Positions 59,821 through 64,000 of a DNA stretch of 64,000 nt are shown here, piece by piece. The notes under the pieces were generated by a model. The model was not told the DNA's origin, searched no databases, and saw only the letters and a program-made list of their open reading frames with translations. Source of the stretch: UMGS1590 sp036303105 (lineage in GTDB: Bacteria > Bacillota > Peptococcia > Peptococcales > Peptococcaceae). Position 1 is the stretch's first letter, and each line of letters starts with the position of its first letter. The translations under genes were made by a program, and so were the position numbers. The DNA lies in assembly GCA_036303105.1 (NCBI GenBank), contig JAXJBF010000053.1, positions 1-64,000 on the forward strand, in the 5' to 3' direction.

Positions 59821-60549
59821 ATGGAACCGATGAACCAAGAAAAGATTGGCCAATTCATTGCCGCACGGCGTAAAGCCTTGGGATTAACACAAAAGGAAAT
59901 TGGTGAACAGCTTTTTGTTTCAGATAAAACAGTATCAAAATGGGAACGTGGCGCCAGCTTGCCCAGCGTGGCATTGCTGCAGCCTCTTGCAAAAGTGCTC
60001 AAAGTGAACGTCAGTGAATTGTTGAATGGTGAGAGCCAACAGTCAGAAACAACAGCGTCTGAAGCAGCTGTTTCAAATGCGTTAATACTTTCTTTGCAGG
60101 AATCACATCGCCACCAGCAGCGATACTGGCGTCTGCTTTTTGTGAGCGCTATGATTGTCGCCATCTTAGAAGGTGCGCTCTTATTTTTCCTCACTGGCAG
60201 TTTGCAAAAAATGTGGATCAGCGGTCTTTTGCTGGTATTTGCCGCCTGGTTATGCAGCTTCGCAAAGCCTTGGCTGCCTGCTTACTATGACAGCAATTCC
60301 ATTCATTTTATTCAGCAAGGCCCCTTCCGCATCAATATGGTTGGCCTGCACTTTAACAACAGCAACTGGCCACCACTCTTGAATCTGTTTCGCACTGCCA
60401 CCTTGATGGCAGCAGTGCTTTATCCACTTGGATTGCTGGCCAACATCCTTTGGGCACCAATTTCTTTATTCACACTAAGAGCGCTCGCTCTAGTCCTCAT
60501 CTGCGGATTTTTGGCTGCTGTTTATGCTGTGGGCAAATATTATGAATAA
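59821..60549 (+). CDS. XRE-family regulator with membrane-spanning C-terminus
   Basis: AGGAGG is nine bases before ATG 59821. The 242-residue protein has an XRE domain at about 7-62 (IGQFIAARRKALGLTQKEIGEQLFVSDKTVSKWERGASLPSVALLQPLAKVLKVNVSELLNG). About four membrane segments follow, near 105-125, 130-145, 195-215 and 220-235. It resembles the XRE-membrane genes at 58128 and 62483 and is probably a membrane-tethered regulator. It ends at an 18-bp terminator shared with lysR. Confidence 0.85.
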   Translation: MEPMNQEKIGQFIAARRKALGLTQKEIGEQLFVSDKTVSKWERGASLPSVALLQPLAKVLKVNVSELLNGESQQSETTASEAAVSNALILSLQESHRHQQRYWRLLFVSAMIVAILEGALLFFLTGSLQKMWISGLLLVFAAWLCSFAKPWLPAYYDSNSIHFIQQGPFRINMVGLHFNNSNWPPLLNLFRTATLMAAVLYPLGLLANILWAPISLFTLRALALVLICGFLAAVYAVGKYYE

Positions 60550-60589
60550 GACAAACGCCGAACATCGAAAAATGTTCGGCGTTTGTCTT
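60548..60589. terminator. Bidirectional 18-bp terminator
   Basis: The 18-base arm at 60548-60565 pairs perfectly with 60572-60589. It overlaps the stop codons of both converging genes. Confidence 0.9.
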
Positions 60590-61475
60590 ATTCTGTAAGA
60601 GTGCTGTGGTCAATGACAAATTGTCGGAAATCACGCACCACAGGCGGCAAAAACAGTGCATCATTGTGCACCGCAAAAAATTCTCGTTTGTAAGGCGGCG
60701 CACTGATTTTTAAGATAGCAAGATCCAGTTTGAGCAGCAGATCCATATATGGCACAACAGCAATGCCAAAGCCCTGGGCGACCAATCCTGCTATGACCTG
60801 ATCTTCTTCTGTTTCATAAGCAATCGTTGGCTTCCCGCCACTGGAAACAAAGAGGTCATCGATCACTTCCCGCAACCCAGAACCTGTCGAAAAACAAATC
60901 TGAGGATAAGACAAAGTCTCTGCCAGATCAACATGATTTTGGGCCGCGAGCGGATGCGTACTGGGCACAATCAGCACGAGTTCTTGACTGGTCACTGGAA
61001 CAGCCGTAAGGTGACGTTCAGGTGCAGGATGCGAACAAAACACAAGATCATACCGTTGTTCCATCAGGCCATCAAGCAATTCTGGTGTACGATCGGCATG
61101 AAATTCAAAGCGAATATCCTTTTCTGGATGGTTTGCTAAAAATTGCGCCGCCAGCTTCGGAATGTATTCAGTGCCCAAAGCACGTACAAATCCCAATCGT
61201 ATCAAGCCTTCGCCTTGAGCGCTGTGACGCAGTGAATTGATCCCCTGATCCAGGATGGTCAACGTATGCTGCGCGCAATGGAGAAATTCTTTGCCATAAC
61301 GTGTAAGCACTGTATTACGACCAGCGCGCTCAAAAAGCGGCACACCAAGCTCTGTTTCCAGTGAACGCATGGCATGGCTCAAGCTCGGCTGTGCAATACA
61401 GAGCTGTTCAGCGGCTTTTGTGTAGTGACCAACTTCAGCCAATTTTACAAAATATCGTAGATGATCCAGATTCAT
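60588..61475 (-). CDS. LysR-family transcriptional regulator
   Basis: The 295-residue protein has the LysR helix-turn-helix at about 1-60 (MNLDHLRYFVKLAEVGHYTKAAEQLCIAQPSLSHAMRSLETELGVPLFERAGRNTVLTRYG) and the two-lobed inducer-binding domain. The shape of the effector pocket is not readable. It is divergent from a YczE-like membrane protein gene and probably controls it. GGAGG precedes the start. Confidence 0.92.
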   Translation of the reverse strand: MNLDHLRYFVKLAEVGHYTKAAEQLCIAQPSLSHAMRSLETELGVPLFERAGRNTVLTRYGKEFLHCAQHTLTILDQGINSLRHSAQGEGLIRLGFVRALGTEYIPKLAAQFLANHPEKDIRFEFHADRTPELLDGLMEQRYDLVFCSHPAPERHLTAVPVTSQELVLIVPSTHPLAAQNHVDLAETLSYPQICFSTGSGLREVIDDLFVSSGGKPTIAYETEEDQVIAGLVAQGFGIAVVPYMDLLLKLDLAILKISAPPYKREFFAVHNDALFLPPVVRDFRQFVIDHSTLTE

Positions 61476-61510
61476 GACACCAACCTCCTTTTATTCAGTA
61501 TAACATAAAC

Positions 61511-61527
61511 AATAGACATCATCTATT
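61511..61527. promoter_or_regulatory. Candidate LysR operator
   Basis: AATAGACATCATCTATT has 6-base inverted arms around a 5-base core, containing the T-N11-A form that LysR proteins bind. It lies in the 147-base divergent region. A half-similar ATAGTCTAT is at 61574-61582 beside a possible -10 (TACAAT, 61571-61576) for the membrane protein gene. Confidence 0.5.
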
Positions 61528-61622
61528 ATTTTATGAAAACCATGCATTTTACTTTTAGAACAACCACGACTACAATAGTCTATGCAATCAATCTTAAATC
61601 AAAATGTTTGGAGGCTTTTGTT

Positions 61623-62315
61623 GTGAAGCATCATGCATTCGCTCAGCACCAACCCATATTTCGCGGAGAATTGGCATTGCTGATTGCTGTCATTATCAAT
61701 TCTTTCAGCGTGGTGCTGATGTTGTATTCCGGCGCGGGGATTTCCGCCATTTCCAGTGTACCGTATGCCTTTTCTAAGGCGCTGCCATTTTTCTCCCTTG
61801 GCACTTGGACCTATCTCTTCCAGGCAGCGTTGGTTTTTTATCTAATGGTCATGCGGCGCCATTTTGTTCTATCTTACTTGTTCAGCTTTATCGTAGGTTT
61901 CGCTTTCAGCGAGCTTTTGGATCTGAACGAGCTGTGGATCAATGTTCTTCCTACCACACTGGGATGGTGCGTGCTCTATTTTGTCATCAGCTATGTGTTG
62001 ATTTGTATTGGCATTGCGCTCTCCAACCGCTGTGGTTTGCCAATCATTCCAACAGATCTGTTCCCGCGAGAATTTTCGGAGATCACAGGCATCAGCTATC
62101 CAAAGGTCAAGATCTCGTTTGACGCACTCTGCCTTTGCGCTACTGCAGCTCTGACATTCTTCTTTTTGGGACATGTGACCGGTCTTGGAATTGGCACAGT
62201 ACTCGCAGCATTAACCATGGGTAAAACAATTGGTGTCATCGGTCATTGGATGGATCGCCATTTTATTTTCGCTACAGCGCAACCTTTCCACAAGGCAGGA
62301 CACGCTGTCAAATGA
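61623..62315 (+). CDS. YczE/YitT-like membrane protein
   Basis: The start is a GTG at 61623, nine bases after GGAGG; an upstream ATG lies in the regulatory region. The 230-residue protein has about six membrane segments and the conserved polar loop NRCGLPIIPTDLFPREFSEITGISYPKVKISFD near 138-170. This is typical of the YczE/DUF6198 group of integral membrane proteins. Function is unknown. It is divergent from lysR and has its own terminator. Confidence 0.8.
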   Translation: MKHHAFAQHQPIFRGELALLIAVIINSFSVVLMLYSGAGISAISSVPYAFSKALPFFSLGTWTYLFQAALVFYLMVMRRHFVLSYLFSFIVGFAFSELLDLNELWINVLPTTLGWCVLYFVISYVLICIGIALSNRCGLPIIPTDLFPREFSEITGISYPKVKISFDALCLCATAALTFFFLGHVTGLGIGTVLAALTMGKTIGVIGHWMDRHFIFATAQPFHKAGHAVK

Positions 62316-62321
62316 TGTCTC

Positions 62322-62358
62322 AAAATACCGAACGCAGCAGGCGTTCGGTATTTTTTTG
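62322..62358 (+). terminator. Terminator of the YczE-like gene
   Basis: A 14-bp perfect stem (62322-62335 with 62341-62354) is followed by a T run. Confidence 0.9.
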
Positions 62359-62482
62359 TAGAAAAAACAGGATACAGCCAACATTGTCGACTTTGTTACT
62401 CTGCGTTGCTTGTGATTTGAGAGACTACCGCGTATACTGAAACCAGTTCTAGAACGCACTCATCATAAGGATGTGATCAACC

Positions 62483-63364
62483 ATGCTCAATGAAAACATC
62501 AAAAAATACCGTAAGCAACAAGGCTGGAGTCAGGAAGAACTGGCGATGCAGCTGCATGTGGTACGTCAAACCATTTCCAAGTGGGAAAAAGGCTTGTCCG
62601 TTCCTGATGCTGACCAACTCATTCAACTGGCTGCATTGCTTCATGTGTCTGTTGGTACGTTGCTGGACATCAAGGAAACAGACCCACGCGCCACCTCGTT
62701 GGCTGAAGAATTAGAACACGTCAATGCAGAACTGGCAAAACAGATGCATCAATCGGCACTTGCTGAAGAAGCTGAACGCACCCGCAATCTTCTGCTTTTT
62801 TTCTGCTTTGCCTCTTTGCTTGTCATGCTGATTGTCAAAAATACTTTGCTCTCACTGATACTCTGTGTTGGCTGCATCTTTGCAGCGATCGTCATACTTT
62901 ATCGCAATCTGGCGCTTTTGACCCATTCCACAGTGTCAGACGATCGGCAACACACTTTACGCAGCACACTCATCGTCAATGTCTTCTTTCTGGCGGCGGC
63001 ATTTTTGGTTGCGCTCTTATCCCAAACTGGAACGCTCTCATTTTCATCAGAACGCAGTGAACGGCTATTTGCTCTCGGTTTCATTGTGGTCATTATGATT
63101 TTCAGTGGACTGGTTGCACCACGCCTACCTTTTCAGCGCTACATCGGCCTGCGTCTGCCCTGGACCATACGCGACGAAGAAACCTGGATACTTGCACATC
63201 GTTTGCTCGCAATAATATCCTTGCCAGTGGCGCTTCTCTACGTGGCCGCGGCCCTGACACTGGACGATTTTGAACAGGTTACATGGATTGCAATGGTATG
63301 CTGGATCGGCATTCCTGGTCTGCTCTCTTATCTTTTTTATTGGAAAAAATACCATGGGAAATAA
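62483..63364 (+). CDS. XRE-family regulator with SdpI-like membrane domain
   Basis: The 293-residue protein has an XRE domain at about 4-60 (IKKYRKQQGWSQEELAMQLHVVRQTISKWEKGLSVPDADQLIQLAALLHVSVGTLLD). A hydrophobic part with about six membrane segments contains YIGLRLPWTIRDEETWILAHRL near 220-241, the SdpI/immunity-protein signature (GxRxPWT...W...H). SdpI proteins protect against toxins and also bind regulators at the membrane, so this fusion could itself be a sensor-regulator. AAGGATG precedes the ATG. It ends at a bidirectional terminator. Confidence 0.85.
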   Translation: MLNENIKKYRKQQGWSQEELAMQLHVVRQTISKWEKGLSVPDADQLIQLAALLHVSVGTLLDIKETDPRATSLAEELEHVNAELAKQMHQSALAEEAERTRNLLLFFCFASLLVMLIVKNTLLSLILCVGCIFAAIVILYRNLALLTHSTVSDDRQHTLRSTLIVNVFFLAAAFLVALLSQTGTLSFSSERSERLFALGFIVVIMIFSGLVAPRLPFQRYIGLRLPWTIRDEETWILAHRLLAIISLPVALLYVAAALTLDDFEQVTWIAMVCWIGIPGLLSYLFYWKKYHGK

Positions 63365-63365
63365 G

Positions 63366-63400
63366 AAAGGAGCCATTTGCAAGCTGCAAATGGCTCCTTT
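63366..63400. terminator. Bidirectional terminator
   Basis: A 16-bp perfect stem (63366-63381 with 63385-63400) around AGC serves both convergent genes. Confidence 0.9.
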
Positions 63401-63430
63401 GTCTATATCTGTAAAACAAAGGTGAACAGA

Positions 63431-63574
63431 TCATTCGACGGTTGTTTCAGTAACATTTTGAATGGTTGTCCCATTATCACTGTAACGTGCGTCCAGCTGG
63501 CGGTCGCCCCAGACGCCTGCGCCTAAGCCGGCGATAATAAGAACAATAACAATAGCGGATTTGATTTTTTTCAT
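63431..63574 (-). CDS. Small single-span exported or membrane protein
   Basis: AAGGAGG precedes ATG 63574. The 47-residue product has a short Lys-rich start, one hydrophobic segment (about 6-22, SAIVIVLIIAGLGAGVWG) and a short polar tail rich in Asp, Thr and Glu. It could be a membrane peptide or a very small exported protein. The good ribosome binding site and clean terminator support it, but no family is recognised. Confidence 0.55.
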   Translation of the reverse strand: MKKIKSAIVIVLIIAGLGAGVWGDRQLDARYSDNGTTIQNVTETTVE

Positions 63575-63764
63575 AGATGCCTCCTTGAGATTTAGGGGGT
63601 AGGGTGTGATAAAAAACAAACTCTTGTTGTCTGGTATATTATACTAAATCGGACAATATTTGTCACTCTTTTTCCCACCACCAATCCATTGCTTTTCCCT
63701 ATGTTTTCTTTTCGCACAAAATAAAAAAAGCCGAAATGACGGCTATCCTGGCGCTCCACGCTTA

Positions 63765-63773
63765 TGCTATCAT
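63765..63773 (+). promoter_or_regulatory. Extended -10 promoter of the ogt-like gene
   Basis: TGCTATCAT lies 36 bases before the start codon at 63809, again the recurring extended -10 form. Confidence 0.5.
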
Positions 63774-63808
63774 AGTTTTAGGAAATATATCACAAAGGAG
63801 GCGCTAAC

Positions 63809-64000
63809 ATGACCACCATTACCCATTATGAATCACCACTTGGGATGCTGACGCTCGCTGCCGATGCCCAAGGTCTGACACATCTTACCCTACCAGTGCA
63901 GCGCTACCAGCCTAATTTTTCTGATACTGTTTATGAACAGGCAGACCTGCCTGTATTTTCCGCGACCCGTCACTGGTTAGACCAGTATTTTTCTGGCGTA
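63809..64000 (+). CDS. ogt: Methylated-DNA-protein cysteine methyltransferase, N-terminal part
   Basis: AAAGGAGG precedes the ATG at 63809. The 64 residues present begin with MTTITHYESPLGMLTLAADAQGL, and RHWLDQYFSG follows near 53-62. Both are the N-terminal pattern of O6-alkylguanine-DNA alkyltransferases, which repair alkylated guanine by a suicide transfer to Cys. The catalytic PCHR part lies beyond the window, so activity cannot be judged. Confidence 0.75.
   Translation, partial: MTTITHYESPLGMLTLAADAQGLTHLTLPVQRYQPNFSDTVYEQADLPVFSATRHWLDQYFSGV

Overview
The window looks like a chromosomal segment of a Gram-positive anaerobe in the Bacillota, probably Clostridia-like. The grounds are strong AGGAGG-type ribosome binding sites with occasional TTG or GTG starts, a NiaR-type nicotinate regulator, S-layer-homology (SLH) surface proteins, a BcrA/LanFEG-type immunity ABC transporter, a fused OpuB/C-type osmolyte transporter and a small sirohaem sulfite reductase. 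I cannot name the species. No rRNA, tRNA or CRISPR array was seen.

Positions 1-28.9 kb are an accessory defence island. An AT-rich DNA phosphorothioation locus comes first: a partial unknown gene, a PLD-like/superfamily II helicase, a 53-residue mini-protein, an SMC-like ATPase and an unknown 168-residue protein, then dndC, dndD, dndE and dndA. Neither dndB nor dndFGH is present, so the layout resembles the DndCDEA-PbeABCD type of phosphorothioate defence. A DUF262/DUF1524 (GmrSD/SspE-like) gene converges on dndA, and an orphan end of an IS1182-type element sits right after the dndA stop. Next are a GC-rich secreted copper-amine-oxidase-N protein, an FRG-domain protein, a DUF5655 nuclease-like protein and a type I restriction-modification operon (hsdR, a second DUF262/DUF1524/DUF4268 gene, hsdM, hsdS). 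A very AT-rich cassette of three uncharacterised genes follows, two of them membrane proteins. An IS1182-family insertion sequence with recognisable ends (27337-28873) closes the island.

Positions 28.9-64 kb have more even base composition and look like core or ordinary flexible genome. They hold a lipoprotein, niaR, an anion permease, a PTS_EIIC_2 membrane protein, a small sulfite reductase, a large SLH beta-helix protein, an FAD oxidoreductase with corA, an ATP-grasp ligase with a CBS protein, and two tandem opine-dehydrogenase-like genes. A nitroreductase follows, then a five-gene operon that pairs an immunity-type ABC transporter with its two-component system, a second SLH protein, twin cupins, an HxlR regulator divergent from a flavin/ferredoxin protein, an Opu-type ABC transporter with a class M sirtuin-like gene, and a cluster of small regulators (XRE, MarR, LysR) with membrane partners. 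The window ends inside an ogt-like methyltransferase gene.

The regulatory DNA is readable in places. There are several 17-bp-spaced sigma-A promoters, repeated extended -10 boxes of the form TGCTATACT, a double MarR operator, an 18-bp palindrome before the PTS_EIIC_2 gene, and many rho-independent terminators. All functional calls come from reading motifs, without database searches.
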